From Chitinophagaceae bacterium (GTDB lineage Bacteria > Bacteroidota > Bacteroidia > Chitinophagales > Chitinophagaceae): a DNA stretch of 64,000 nt. The notes beneath the pieces are model-generated. The model was not told the origin of the DNA, made no database searches, and worked only from the letters and a program-made list of their open reading frames with translations. How positions within the stretch are numbered: the first letter of the stretch is position 1; each line of letters begins with the position of its first letter. Location of the stretch: assembly GCA_017307755.1 (NCBI GenBank), contig JAFKGQ010000006.1:62001-126000 (forward strand), given 5' to 3'. The position numbers and the translations under genes are program-made. Below are positions 1 to 10,000 of this stretch, one piece after another.

Positions 1-918
1 TTCAACTTTGCCGCACTGGATTTTGTCGCAAGCAATAAGATCGCGTATTTCTATCGGCTGCAACCGTACGAATCTCAGTGGATCGAAGCCGGTCATCGTA
101 ATTATACCGCCTATACCAACCTTGATCCCGGAAATTATACCTTTCAGATAAAGGCCGTCTCACCCTTTTCCAGAGGAGATGCACGGATCACAACCATGGA
201 GATCAGGGTTCGCCCCCCCTTCTGGCAGACCTGGTGGTTCATCGCCCTTTGCATACTGTCCCTCGCAGGCCTGTTGTATGCATTCTATCGCTATCGCATC
301 AGCCAATTGATGAAAGTACAGCAGATACGCCACCGGATCGCCACCGATCTTCATGACGACATAGGTTCGGCGCTCACCAATATCAGCCTGCTTTCAGAGC
401 TTAGCCGCAAAAGCCTCACAAAAGGCAACGACGCCGGAACCTTCCTGGATAGGATCTCCGAAGAAGTACAAAGCTCCGGCCAGGCCCTGGACGACATTGT
501 ATGGAGCATCAATACCAACAACGATACATTGGAACAAATGGTGGCACGCATGCGCCGCTATGCAGCCGAGATCTTCGATGGCGCCGATATACGCTACGAA
601 TTCGATATGTCCATCCCATCCACCCAGCGACGGCTGAATATGGAGCAGAGAAGGGATTGCTTCCTCGCCTTTAAAGAGATCCTGAATAATATTTACAAAC
701 ATGCCCGCGCCCTCAACGTACGTATCCGTCTGACCATGGAGGGCAGTTCCTTCCGGATAGAGGTTTCCGACGACGGCAAAGGTTTTGACACCCGGGCCGT
801 CACCCAACGCAACGGTCTTAAGAACATACGGCTAAGAGTAGACAAATGGAGAGGCGCTGCACGCATTGAATCTTCCGCATCGGGAACAAGGGTGGCGGTG
901 GAATTCCCACTGGCTTAA
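1..918 (+). CDS. Y_Y_Y-domain sensor histidine kinase, 5' end outside window
   Basis: The reading frame is open from base 1, so this is the C-terminal 305 residues of a longer sensor kinase. Residues 1-65 read as the end of a Y_Y_Y domain (YFYRLQPYE, then NYTAYTNLDPGNYTF), the beta-sandwich that follows a periplasmic Reg_prop propeller in Bacteroidota. A membrane helix follows (WWFIALCILSLAGLLYAF), then a HisKA_3 dimerisation domain with the phospho-acceptor His near residue 118 (DLHDDIGSAL) and an HATPase domain (ILNNIYKHA N-box, DDGKGFD G-box). Kinases of this type phosphorylate NarL/LuxR regulators, and one lies 66 bp downstream on the same strand. The pair probably senses a periplasmic ligand. 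It converges on the PUL at 1633-19706, which makes it one of two candidate regulators of that locus. The ligand cannot be read from the sequence. Confidence 0.93.
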   Translation, partial: FNFAALDFVASNKIAYFYRLQPYESQWIEAGHRNYTAYTNLDPGNYTFQIKAVSPFSRGDARITTMEIRVRPPFWQTWWFIALCILSLAGLLYAFYRYRISQLMKVQQIRHRIATDLHDDIGSALTNISLLSELSRKSLTKGNDAGTFLDRISEEVQSSGQALDDIVWSINTNNDTLEQMVARMRRYAAEIFDGADIRYEFDMSIPSTQRRLNMEQRRDCFLAFKEILNNIYKHARALNVRIRLTMEGSSFRIEVSDDGKGFDTRAVTQRNGLKNIRLRVDKWRGAARIESSASGTRVAVEFPLA

Positions 919-984
919 CCTCTCCCCCACACAATCCCTCAAAAGGATGATCCCCCATTACCCAAATCTGCCTAATTTTACGGC

Positions 985-1617
985 ATGCCCACTACCCGCA
1001 TCGCCATTTTCGAAGATAATGAACGCCTGAGAGAGACGCTTACCTACCTCCTAAAAATGAACGATTATGAGGTCGTAGGCGACTACGGCCGCTGTGACGA
1101 GGCAGCCACCATCGTCCGGGTATACCAGCCCGACGTCGTGCTGATGGACATCGATATGCCGGGGGAGAGTGGTATACAGGGCGTAAGATTCATAAAGGAA
1201 GCCAGACCCGATACCGCCGTCATCATGTACACCGTCTTCGAAGACGATGACAAGCTCTTCCAATGTCTCTGCGCAGGCGCCAACGGCTATCTCCTGAAAA
1301 AAACACCCCCTGCCCGTCTATTCGACGCTATCCAGGAAGTCCTGGAAGGAGGCGCCCCCATGTCGCCTGTCATTGCCCGTAAGGTCCTGCTTAGTTTCCA
1401 GGCCCCGGAGACAGGAAATAATAAATATGATCTGTCGGCAAGAGAAATAGAAGTGCTGCAATGGCTGACGAAGGGTTACAGCATCAAATCCATCGCCTCC
1501 GAAATGCACCTCGCCTTTGATACCGTCCGCTCTCACCTGAAAAATATCTATCGTAAACTGCACGTCAACTGTGGCAAAGAAGCTATCGCCAAAGCCATCA
1601 GCGAAAGGATCGTCTGA
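985..1617 (+). CDS. NarL/LuxR-family response regulator
   Basis: This 210-residue protein has a receiver domain (about 1-120) followed by a LuxR-type helix-turn-helix (about 145-205, LSAREIEVLQWLTKGY and VRSHLKNIYRKL). The phospho-acceptor is Asp55 in VVLMDIDMPG; the acidic pocket is EDN at 10-12 and the conserved Lys is in LLKKTPP. It is almost certainly the partner of the preceding histidine kinase: the two are collinear and only 66 bp apart. A weak -7-like box (TAATTTTA) lies just before the ATG, so it may also have its own promoter. Its 3' end is 15 bp from the convergent end of the esterase-fusion gene. Targets are unknown; the adjacent PUL is possible, but the repeats upstream of that PUL look more like sites for an OmpR/SARP-fold regulator. 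Confidence 0.93.
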   Translation: MPTTRIAIFEDNERLRETLTYLLKMNDYEVVGDYGRCDEAATIVRVYQPDVVLMDIDMPGESGIQGVRFIKEARPDTAVIMYTVFEDDDKLFQCLCAGANGYLLKKTPPARLFDAIQEVLEGGAPMSPVIARKVLLSFQAPETGNNKYDLSAREIEVLQWLTKGYSIKSIASEMHLAFDTVRSHLKNIYRKLHVNCGKEAIAKAISERIV

Positions 1618-1632
1618 TCTCGCTCAAACCAT

Positions 1633-4131
1633 CTAATTCCCGACGGTCAACCCCGGCCAGTCATCCGTCCGGAAAGGAGAAGCCGGCAACCCTTCTTTAT
1701 TATACAGATTACACCCTTCCGGATTCCCTGCCCATGCATACCGCACTGCCGCCGGATGATCCACCCCCGGAGCAGACACTTCTACCGTCGCTCCTCTGAT
1801 CACTGCCTTTGCCCAGACAAATTTCCGGTCGCCTCCTGCAACGGCAAAATAGGTCAGGCTGTCCCCGCCCTTTGTCACAAGCCCTCCGCCTACATTATCA
1901 AAAGATAGCACGATCTTATTCCCGCCCACACGCATTCCCCGGTATAACGGACCCGACGATAAAATCTTTTTTTCTCCATAAGCCTCTCGCAGCTCGGCCC
2001 ATTCATTTTCCGATGGCTGTGTGACGGGTTGTTGGAAATTAGGCAATTGCTGAAAGATGAAAGGGAGGACGCTATCTCCCCATTTGCTGCGCCAGTCTCG
2101 GATCAACGCAGGGAAAAGCTGTCGATACGCAAAAGCCCGGTGTGTGTTATATTCACCCTGGTACCATGCTACGCCCCGGATAGCATAGGGTACTAGCGGA
2201 GCGATCATCGCATTGAACAGAACGCAGGGAGCATTCTTCGGCTCTTTCTCCTCGACGACAGGTAACTCTTTTAACCCTTCCCCGCTCGTCCATGCCTGCG
2301 CCACCGTCCCCCCGTAACTGGCATTGATGATCCCAATGGGCACATGATACTTTTCATAAAGGGTACGGGCAAAAAAATACGCGGCAGCGGAAAAAGCCGG
2401 CAGCGTTTGCGGACCGGCAGACTTCCATCCTCCCCTCTTAAAGCTCCTGGCGGGTGTAGCCCGGTAATCCCTCTCCACCAGCAGCTGCCGGATCTGGTCG
2501 TTGGCTGACGCCGCCACATCGGCTGCGTAAAGACGCCGTACGCCTTCATTGTTAAAATCCAATACCATATTGGACTGTCCCGAACAAAGCCACACTTCCC
2601 CGACAAGGATATTCCGGATACGAATGGTATCCATCCCTGCAGAAATACTCATATCAAAAGGACCTCCCGCCGCACAGGGAGGCAAAAAAATCATCCATTT
2701 CCCATCCGCCCCCGTCACGCCATGATAACGTCCCCCCTTAAACACTACCTCCACTGGATCTCCTGGTAAAGCCCAACCCCAGACAGACAATTGTCTTCCC
2801 CTTTGCAACACCATCCCATCATCAAATAGAGCAGCCGTCTGAAGACGGGCGGAGCTCGCCTCCCCGGACGGACGTGATCGCAACCCGGCCGTATTTACAT
2901 TGACCACTGTGTATATATGTGGTTTGTTATCCTTTGGCCAGGGGTCGACAAAACGCATTTCCGGCACCGGATTCGCCGGCGCGTCGTTATAGGAGTTGAG
3001 CCACCCCGCTTGAAAATTGGGCAGCACCTGGAACCGGACCAGGTTTACAGCCGGACAATTACCCAGCTCCTGACCATCCCGGAAGATAATAAAATGTCCA
3101 ATGCCGCTTTCCAGATCCGCTTCCGCCTTCCAGGTAATCTCCATTCCTTTCTCACCTATGTCCTTTACCTGCACGTCAAAGGGCGCCGGCGGCGGCGTAC
3201 TGTCACTGACAAGACCTGTCCGCACATATTCCACCCACGAACGAGCCACTTTCTCATCCGGCAGCCACACAGAGTCGCCCACGGCATCCGACCACCGCAT
3301 GACGCCCCTGCCCGCCGGTCGCAACGGCAAGCCCCCACGATCGGGCAACCGCAGCCGCATACAGGCATCGAGATATGGGATGGCGAGGTATCGGCTGTTG
3401 CCCGTCCAATGCCCCGTCAGAGGGTCGAACGCAATGCCGGCAGGCGCTCCCGCGCCCCGCAGCATTTTGAACTTAGTCAATTGTCCCTTGCCGATCAGGT
3501 TGTCCTTTTCCTGTATCCCCGGATTACACATAATGGGGATGCCATAGACGGCCTGCGGTACAGACATCGCCGTAAACCCGGGACGATCGTGCCACATCTG
3601 TTCCGTCCCCGAACGCAGCCAGACAGCCACCACTCTTTCAGGATGCAGCAGCATCATGACATCCGACCAGATCGCGCCGCCCGAATGGCCCCACAATACC
3701 CAGGGCGCCTGCTTTAGTTCTGCATGCCCGGTGTTCACAGATAGATCTTCGATCGCCCTTAAAAATACCTTGTCTGATCCCAGACGGGGATCAAACCACA
3801 GCTGCGCCCCGCCAGGCGAAGCATCCGTCTTGTCATTCAATACATGATAAGAGGGTACCATCAGCGCACAATCCCATTTTCGCGCCAGCGCCTGCCAATG
3901 CAGGTCGTAGGCGCCCGACTCACCCGATCGGGCGGCAGTTGTTCCCGCCCCATGCTGATGCACGATGATACCCCGTATGAAAGATGCACCGGGCGGTATC
4001 CACAACGTGTAAGTAACCCCCAACCGCAGCTCATTGCTGTCTGCGGAAGGGGGATAATCCACTTTAAAATATTGTGCCTGCGTCTGAACAAACAATAACA
4101 ACAGACCTGCGACGATATAGTGGTTTTTCAT
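1633..4131 (-). CDS. Exported esterase fusion: alpha/beta hydrolase, FN3-like linker, sialate O-acetylesterase (SASA)
   Basis: The 832-residue protein starts with a signal peptide (MKNHYIVAGLLLLFVQTQAQ). Residues 25-310 look like an alpha/beta hydrolase with a GHSGG nucleophile elbow near residue 147. A fibronectin-like segment (about 320-430) and a short beta module follow. The C-terminal half is an SGNH/SASA carbohydrate esterase: block I LCSGQSNM near 515, and GVAWYQGEYN typical of sialate O-acetylesterases. The likely role is removal of O-acetyl or other ester groups from the PUL glycan so that the glycosidases can act. It is the last gene of the susC operon, and its ATG overlaps the stop of the GH99-like gene (ATGA), implying translational coupling. 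Two esterase folds in one chain is unusual. The substrate of the N-terminal half is uncertain. Confidence 0.88.
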   Translation of the reverse strand: MKNHYIVAGLLLLFVQTQAQYFKVDYPPSADSNELRLGVTYTLWIPPGASFIRGIIVHQHGAGTTAARSGESGAYDLHWQALARKWDCALMVPSYHVLNDKTDASPGGAQLWFDPRLGSDKVFLRAIEDLSVNTGHAELKQAPWVLWGHSGGAIWSDVMMLLHPERVVAVWLRSGTEQMWHDRPGFTAMSVPQAVYGIPIMCNPGIQEKDNLIGKGQLTKFKMLRGAGAPAGIAFDPLTGHWTGNSRYLAIPYLDACMRLRLPDRGGLPLRPAGRGVMRWSDAVGDSVWLPDEKVARSWVEYVRTGLVSDSTPPPAPFDVQVKDIGEKGMEITWKAEADLESGIGHFIIFRDGQELGNCPAVNLVRFQVLPNFQAGWLNSYNDAPANPVPEMRFVDPWPKDNKPHIYTVVNVNTAGLRSRPSGEASSARLQTAALFDDGMVLQRGRQLSVWGWALPGDPVEVVFKGGRYHGVTGADGKWMIFLPPCAAGGPFDMSISAGMDTIRIRNILVGEVWLCSGQSNMVLDFNNEGVRRLYAADVAASANDQIRQLLVERDYRATPARSFKRGGWKSAGPQTLPAFSAAAYFFARTLYEKYHVPIGIINASYGGTVAQAWTSGEGLKELPVVEEKEPKNAPCVLFNAMIAPLVPYAIRGVAWYQGEYNTHRAFAYRQLFPALIRDWRSKWGDSVLPFIFQQLPNFQQPVTQPSENEWAELREAYGEKKILSSGPLYRGMRVGGNKIVLSFDNVGGGLVTKGGDSLTYFAVAGGDRKFVWAKAVIRGATVEVSAPGVDHPAAVRYAWAGNPEGCNLYNKEGLPASPFRTDDWPGLTVGN

Positions 4132-5228
4132 TTCTTAAACTCAGACTTGACGATGTTAAGGTATGTATCGCCGTACGTCGTCGCCGGCTCCAGCTCCGTC
4201 CCGTTGGCCCAGTCATTGAAAGAATCTATCAATACCAGGCGGGTCGTAGTGCTGACATTCTTTTTCGCCACATTGCACAGCGTCTTGAACAAGGCCACTC
4301 CCGTATCGCCCCTGGGAAAAACAGGGTTAGTGGTGGTGGGGTTGTTGATCTTGGGGTTAAAGGCCGGTGAGATATTCGGTATATAATCCACCGAATAGTT
4401 GTCGGAAAAATATTTTTTTGAATAGATCCAGGCTTGATCCATTGTCTGGGGCAGCAGGTAATAACGGTCCCAACTGCTGACCTTTGAATAGCTGTCATGA
4501 TAGATGGCGTCTACACAACCCTTGAATCTGAAAGGATAGCGGGCCGGTGGCGTCCACGCATCCTGCATACCCACGATGTAAGCCTGGAAACCCTTTGCAC
4601 TCAATTGATCCCGGAGGGACTTATAAATAGAAGGGTTGTCATTCGAATACAGCACCTGCGCATTCCGGATGAGCAGTAGTATTTTGCCACCCACCTTCAT
4701 ATAATTGCTATTGGAGAATAGTCCAGACAAACGCTGCACGTCGTCGAGGAACTGGGCCAGCTTGGTGGGATTGCCTTCCAAAGGCGTGGCCGTCGTAAGA
4801 CCGTATTTGCCGGCATCCCAGGTATAGGACAACGCAAATTTCATACTGCCGTTGACATTCAAAAATGATTGAATCACCGTCGAGTCGAACTTGAAGTTAT
4901 TATAATCCAGGTTAAAGCTCCGGAAGGAAAAAACAAAAAAATCCAGTTTTGCCTTGCCCGCATCCGCTATCTGCTGGGTCATAACGGTGGGGTCCACCAC
5001 GCCGTTGGGCATACCGTATTTGCCTACCACAGGCGTCAGCGGAACGTTCGGGTTGAACGCGGTGAAGTTCGTATAAAAGCTTCCCACGACATAATCCTGC
5101 GTCACGGGGATCTCGTCGATCTTATAGTTCAGGATGTTATCATCCACGGATGGTCCTGCATTGCTCTTCCGGCATGAATAAACAAAGGCCGACAGCACAA
5201 CGAATGCACAAATAAAAAGACTTCTCAT
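4128..5228 (-). CDS. GH99-like (WbsX-type) glycosidase domain lipoprotein
   Basis: The 366-residue protein has a lipoprotein signal (FVVLSAFVYSCRKS, Cys19), so it is probably attached to the outer membrane. The body resembles the GH99-like/WbsX TIM barrel: VVGSFYTNF near the start, a strand-rich middle with DFFVFSFRS and KFALSYTWD, and the characteristic end DSFNDWANGTELEPATTYG. Authentic GH99 enzymes are endo-acting alpha-mannosidases or mannanases, which fits the GH92 exo-mannosidases encoded in the neighbouring operon. It lies 5 bp after susD and overlaps the esterase gene by 4 bp, so it belongs to the susC-susD transcript. In that position a surface lipoprotein often serves as a surface glycan-binding protein or surface endo-enzyme; which of the two cannot be told without checking the catalytic pair. 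Confidence 0.78.
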   Translation of the reverse strand: MRSLFICAFVVLSAFVYSCRKSNAGPSVDDNILNYKIDEIPVTQDYVVGSFYTNFTAFNPNVPLTPVVGKYGMPNGVVDPTVMTQQIADAGKAKLDFFVFSFRSFNLDYNNFKFDSTVIQSFLNVNGSMKFALSYTWDAGKYGLTTATPLEGNPTKLAQFLDDVQRLSGLFSNSNYMKVGGKILLLIRNAQVLYSNDNPSIYKSLRDQLSAKGFQAYIVGMQDAWTPPARYPFRFKGCVDAIYHDSYSKVSSWDRYYLLPQTMDQAWIYSKKYFSDNYSVDYIPNISPAFNPKINNPTTTNPVFPRGDTGVALFKTLCNVAKKNVSTTTRLVLIDSFNDWANGTELEPATTYGDTYLNIVKSEFKK

Positions 5229-5233
5229 ATAAC

Positions 5234-7012
5234 CTATGGTTTGTAAGTATTAGAAATTGAATAGGTAAACCCGCTTGCCTGGGCCGCGGCCTTTAGTTCT
5301 TCGATGGTATTGCCGTACCATTTTTCAAGATAGCTTAGGTCATAATTCACCGGTACCGCCGCCCAGTTGATAGGTGTAAAAGGTTTTACAAAATGCAGGG
5401 CGATATAAGGGTTATATTGCTCCTCGTTCAATGTGCCTACGCCCAGTTTGGATAACGCGTCCTTATACCCGTCCGGGTTCAGGGAGTTGGTGGTACTCAG
5501 ATAGGCGCCACGCAACGGCACGTCCACATAAAGTGTGTTTACGGTCAAAGTAGGGTTGGTATGGGGAGGTAGCTGCAGCACCTGTGTCCTTCTTTGCAGG
5601 CACCAGAAGTCCATTGACTGGTCCGGCCAGTAATTCAGCCACTCCTGTATCCAGATCTTACTGAGGTCGTCCGCGGGTATGTCGGTCCGTACCATGCCCA
5701 GGTAATTTGCAAATCCGGTACCGGAGGTTCCGAAATGTATGCCCGGCACTGCCTTATAAGCATCCCGTGCGGTAGAGCTGACACCCCAATAAGCGAAGGT
5801 CGCATCGATACCCGCCGTATAATACTGTTCCGCCGACTTGCTGCCGCCCAATCCCAGCATGGCCGCTTCCGCCTTAAGAAAATTGGACTCCGCATAGTTC
5901 AGGATCAATATGGGTCGTGCCGCCTGCGCCACGGAAGAAGCGGATGTACCAAAGATATTGCCGGACACGGTGGAATAGGTCGTAATGGCGGGTCCCGAAG
6001 GCACGCCTGGAGGTGTAGTGGACGGCAAAGTCCAGATATTATTGGGTGTGACCGCCTTGGGTATGCCATAGTAGGGGAGCGGATAAACCACTACACGCAG
6101 CGAATCGTCATTCACGCTGGTCAGCGTGTCCTGTATCGTCGCCCGGTTGGCCAGCGGTACGGAATCATACCAGGTATACAACCGTGGGTCTTTGTATGCC
6201 CTGAAAAAATTCAGCAGATAGTCGCTTAGTTTAGGCAGATCGTCACGTTTTGTATAGGGTTTGATCTCCGTACGCCAGAAAGGATGTTCGTTTCCGGAGA
6301 CATTCTCATAAGCCATTTTTGCCGTCTCGGTTTCCAGGCTGATGGTATTGGCTTCATCCGCCATTACTTCCTGAACAGCGCCTGTCGCCACGCTGCCAAG
6401 ATTTTTCATACAGCGCAACGCGATCCGCAACCGCAGCGTATTGGCAAACTTCTTCCATTTCAGCAAATCTCCATTGTAGATCACATCATAGGCCATCTTG
6501 TCTTTGGCCGGATCGATCCTTGCAGCTGCGTCCTTCAGGGTCGACAAAATGCGTAAGTATACGGAATCCTCCGATTCAAACATCACCGTAGTGAGGTTGT
6601 TGATATTGTTCGCCTGCGTCGTAGGTATCGGGCCATAGTTCGCCGTCAACATCGAATATACATAACTCTGCCAGATCCTGGCTATCTGCACCCTGTTCAC
6701 AAAACCCGTGTCCTTCCCGTATTGGTTGAACACCTGTTGGATGTTTTCAAGCACATTGACATACATGTTCTGCCAGAAGCCGGCATCGCTGACGTCATAT
6801 CTTCCGCCGCCGATACGGGTGAGATAGATCCAGTGGCAGATCTCCTGATTTTTATAGGCCAACACGTCATTCGTTCTTTTAAAGACGTTGTTCATGATCG
6901 CCTCCGGACTGGCAGTCGGAAAAGAAATAGGGTCGGTATTGATCTGCTGGAAATTTTTGGTGCAGGCGCCCAGGATAAACACCGATAATATAAGGCAAGA
7001 ATACTTTTTCAT
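5234..7012 (-). CDS. SusD/RagB-family glycan-binding lipoprotein (SusD-like_2)
   Basis: The 592-residue protein has a lipoprotein signal (LILSVFILGACTKNF, Cys17) followed by FQQINTDP, the usual start of the SusD-like_2 branch. The TPR-like fold is suggested by helices such as ILNYAESNFLKAEAAMLGLGG, a hallmark of RagB/SusD C-terminal halves. SusD-type proteins sit on the outer face of the outer membrane, bind oligosaccharides and act as a lid on the SusC channel. The gene begins 11 bp after susC ends and is followed 5 bp later by the GH99-like lipoprotein gene, so all are one transcript. The protein defines the locus as a PUL but does not by itself identify the glycan. Confidence 0.95.
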   Translation of the reverse strand: MKKYSCLILSVFILGACTKNFQQINTDPISFPTASPEAIMNNVFKRTNDVLAYKNQEICHWIYLTRIGGGRYDVSDAGFWQNMYVNVLENIQQVFNQYGKDTGFVNRVQIARIWQSYVYSMLTANYGPIPTTQANNINNLTTVMFESEDSVYLRILSTLKDAAARIDPAKDKMAYDVIYNGDLLKWKKFANTLRLRIALRCMKNLGSVATGAVQEVMADEANTISLETETAKMAYENVSGNEHPFWRTEIKPYTKRDDLPKLSDYLLNFFRAYKDPRLYTWYDSVPLANRATIQDTLTSVNDDSLRVVVYPLPYYGIPKAVTPNNIWTLPSTTPPGVPSGPAITTYSTVSGNIFGTSASSVAQAARPILILNYAESNFLKAEAAMLGLGGSKSAEQYYTAGIDATFAYWGVSSTARDAYKAVPGIHFGTSGTGFANYLGMVRTDIPADDLSKIWIQEWLNYWPDQSMDFWCLQRRTQVLQLPPHTNPTLTVNTLYVDVPLRGAYLSTTNSLNPDGYKDALSKLGVGTLNEEQYNPYIALHFVKPFTPINWAAVPVNYDLSYLEKWYGNTIEELKAAAQASGFTYSISNTYKP

Positions 7013-7023
7013 GTTCGTTGTAA

Positions 7024-10000
7024 TTAGAATGATACTTTAAGGTCAAATCCGAATTGCGCATACGGGAAGGAGCCGCCGGCCTCGATGCCAAAGGCCCCGG
7101 CCGTGGAATTAAGGGCCGCTTCCGGGTCGATGCCCTGTGGTACGTTCTTGTGGATGGTCCAAAGATTCCTGCCGACAAAGGCCAGACGGGCGCCCTTGAT
7201 AAAGGACGATGGCCCCCCGATCCAGGCCCTTGGGAAAGTATATCCGAACACCAGCTCGCTGACACGTATCTGCGTGGCGTCTAAAGTAACCAGCTTGGCA
7301 TAATTGCTGACATTGTCGGCCGCGATAGACTGAGGGTTGAGCCAGGCATTGGCCGGATCGCCCGGTATGGGGTTGCCGTCCTTGTTCAGGATGGGCTGCC
7401 CGTTCGGCCCCAGCTTGGGGAAATAAGCATGGGCATATCGCTTGCCCTTCACCCGGGTGGAGTCCCAATAACGGGTAGGTGCAGCCCCCACCGTCTGTCC
7501 GATACCATTACGCTCATTGTCATTCTCGCCCAGGATAAAGCTGCTGAAAAAATAGGCATCCCGTCCCTCCAGGCTGGCCACCGAATTACCATAAAAATTA
7601 GCCCTTCCCATGGATGCACAGTAGATGCTGCCGCCCACTTTCGCCGTGACCAGTACAGAAAAATCAAATCCTTTATACTGTGCGCTCGTACCAACCGATC
7701 CGATCCACTTCGGCCTCGGATTGGCGATGACCTGGTTGGCCACCTGGAAAACCCTGCCGCTTTTATTACCGTTCAACATAATGGTGTCTCCATACATCAA
7801 CGGACTGCTACCCATGAGTATGCCAAAAGGCTGCCCAACGAGAGCATTGGTGGTGATACCGAGGTTTTGCCCCAACTGCAGCCGCGTAACCCCGGGCGTC
7901 AGCGACACCACTTCGTTCTTATTGGTGCTCCAGTTGACAAAAGCGCTCCAGCGGAAATCCTTTGTTTGCATCAGCGTGGCATTCAGGGATAATTCCAGGC
8001 CTTTGTTCCTCATCTCACCCGCATTGACCACCCGGCTGTTAAAACCCGTTTCATTTGGCGTAGCGGCAGTAAGTATCTGGTTCGTAGAAGTCGTCTGGTA
8101 AGCCGTCATACCCAGCTGTATCCTGTTCTTCAAAAAGGCGAGATCCAACCCGACCTCCCGGGAAACCACCTGCTCCGGCTTGAGGTTCGGGTTTTTCAGG
8201 GTCGTGGGATAGATCAGGGATACGTTGTTGAGGAAAAGTCCCCCATAACCATACGTGTTCACCAATTGGTAAATACCTGCTCCATTACCCACTTTAGCCC
8301 AGGACGCTCTAAGCTTTCCATAGCTCAGTATACTTTTATTCGTCAGGAACTGGCTAAAGAGAAAACTACCACCCACCGAAGGATAGAAGAACGACCAGCT
8401 GCCTGGTGGCAGCGTAGAAGACCATTCATTACGTCCCGTAACGTCCAGAAAAAGGAAATCCCTGAACCCGAGATTGGCGGAACCATATACGGCCAGTTGA
8501 CGGGAATTCAGGTTGGACTCGCCGGCCGTCTGTACACCGTTGGAGTTGGTGATGGCCGCAACCCCCGGTACCAGGATGGTGGCTATACTGGCCGCACGGT
8601 CGATACCATGAAAAGTGGTCAGGCTGGTGCCTGCCACGGCATTGAGCGAAAAGTCTTCACCCAGGCTCTTGTTAAAAAGGAAAAGCCCTTCATAGTACCA
8701 GTTCTGCTGGTTGTTCATATCATTGGAGTACGAGCCGAATTGGTTCGCGCCTGCCCGGCCGCCTTTATTGCGAAAAGTATACTGGGTAAAATTCAGCACG
8801 TCACCCGCTATCTGTCCCCGGAACTGGAGGAATTTTGCCAACCGTAATGTCGCCGTCACACCGCCGATGTACCGGTTGCGGGTATCCTCGTTCCTGTTCT
8901 CGTTGATACTCCAGAAGATATTCTCATAACCGTCCTGCTGCGCGCCATAACGGTAAGCGTTTCCATTGGCGTCCTTGTATGGCAGCAGTGCCGACGGGTC
9001 CGTGCTCCTGGGCATATAGATATAGGCGGCCATGGGGCTGGTGGCATCATTGGCCGGATTGCGCGGGGTCCTGTTCTTCCAGTCCTGGGCGGTATAAAGG
9101 AACCTGAAGTCCAGGGTCAGCAGGTTACCCAGCTTCCGGGTGGCATACAGATTGAAATTATGCCGCAGGCCCTGGTTCTGCTTTTCCATGACATCATTGC
9201 TTTTGGTAAAAGTATACGAGGCCCGGAAAGAGCTCACCGCATCGGATTTAGCAACGGCTATATTGGAGATATTGGTAAGACTGTTTTTATACAGATCATT
9301 GATATTCCCAGGATGGGGAACATACCCATATGGCAGCGGCTTACCGCTGTAGGAATTGAAGGGCTGCCCCAGCATGGGAGCGCCCCAGGATTGTGTGCTG
9401 GTGCCCATATTCACCGCACCCGTTCCGGGTATGATATTCGCTCCATTTGTCACCAGGTTACCACCGCCACCCTCCCCATACACATTTTGATAAGCAGGGA
9501 ATTCCGTAATCCTGTAGATCATCATATTCTGGTTCAGTGTAACGCCCAGGTCTTTATCGGTGCCGTACTTCGCCTTCTTGGTAGTGACCAGGATGGCCCC
9601 GTTGGCCGCCTTTGATCCGTACAAAGCTGCAGCATTGGGCCCCTTCAATACCTCTATGGACTCGATATCGTCCGGGTTCAGGTCCGCTGCGCCATTACCC
9701 ACGTCGAGATTGCCGCCCGATCCGGCCAATTCTCCGGAATTATTGGCGATAGGAACCCCATCTACCACCCACAAAGGCTGACTGTTACCGGTGATCGAAT
9801 TATCCCCCCGGAGGATCAGACGGCTGGATGAGCCCGGCTGACCCGTGGACGTCACCTGTATCCCCGCCACCTTACCCGCCAGGCCATTGATGATGTTGAC
9901 ATCCCTGGCTTCCGTGAGTCTGTTGGGATCCACCGCTTGCGAAGCATAGGGTACGGCCTTCAGCTTCCTGGTCAGACCCAGGGGAGAAACCACGATCGCA

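Noticed and set aside
2917-3717. 266-codon + strand frame inside the esterase fusion gene
   Set aside because: Arg/His/Pro-rich shadow of the real minus-strand gene, with no domain and no start context.
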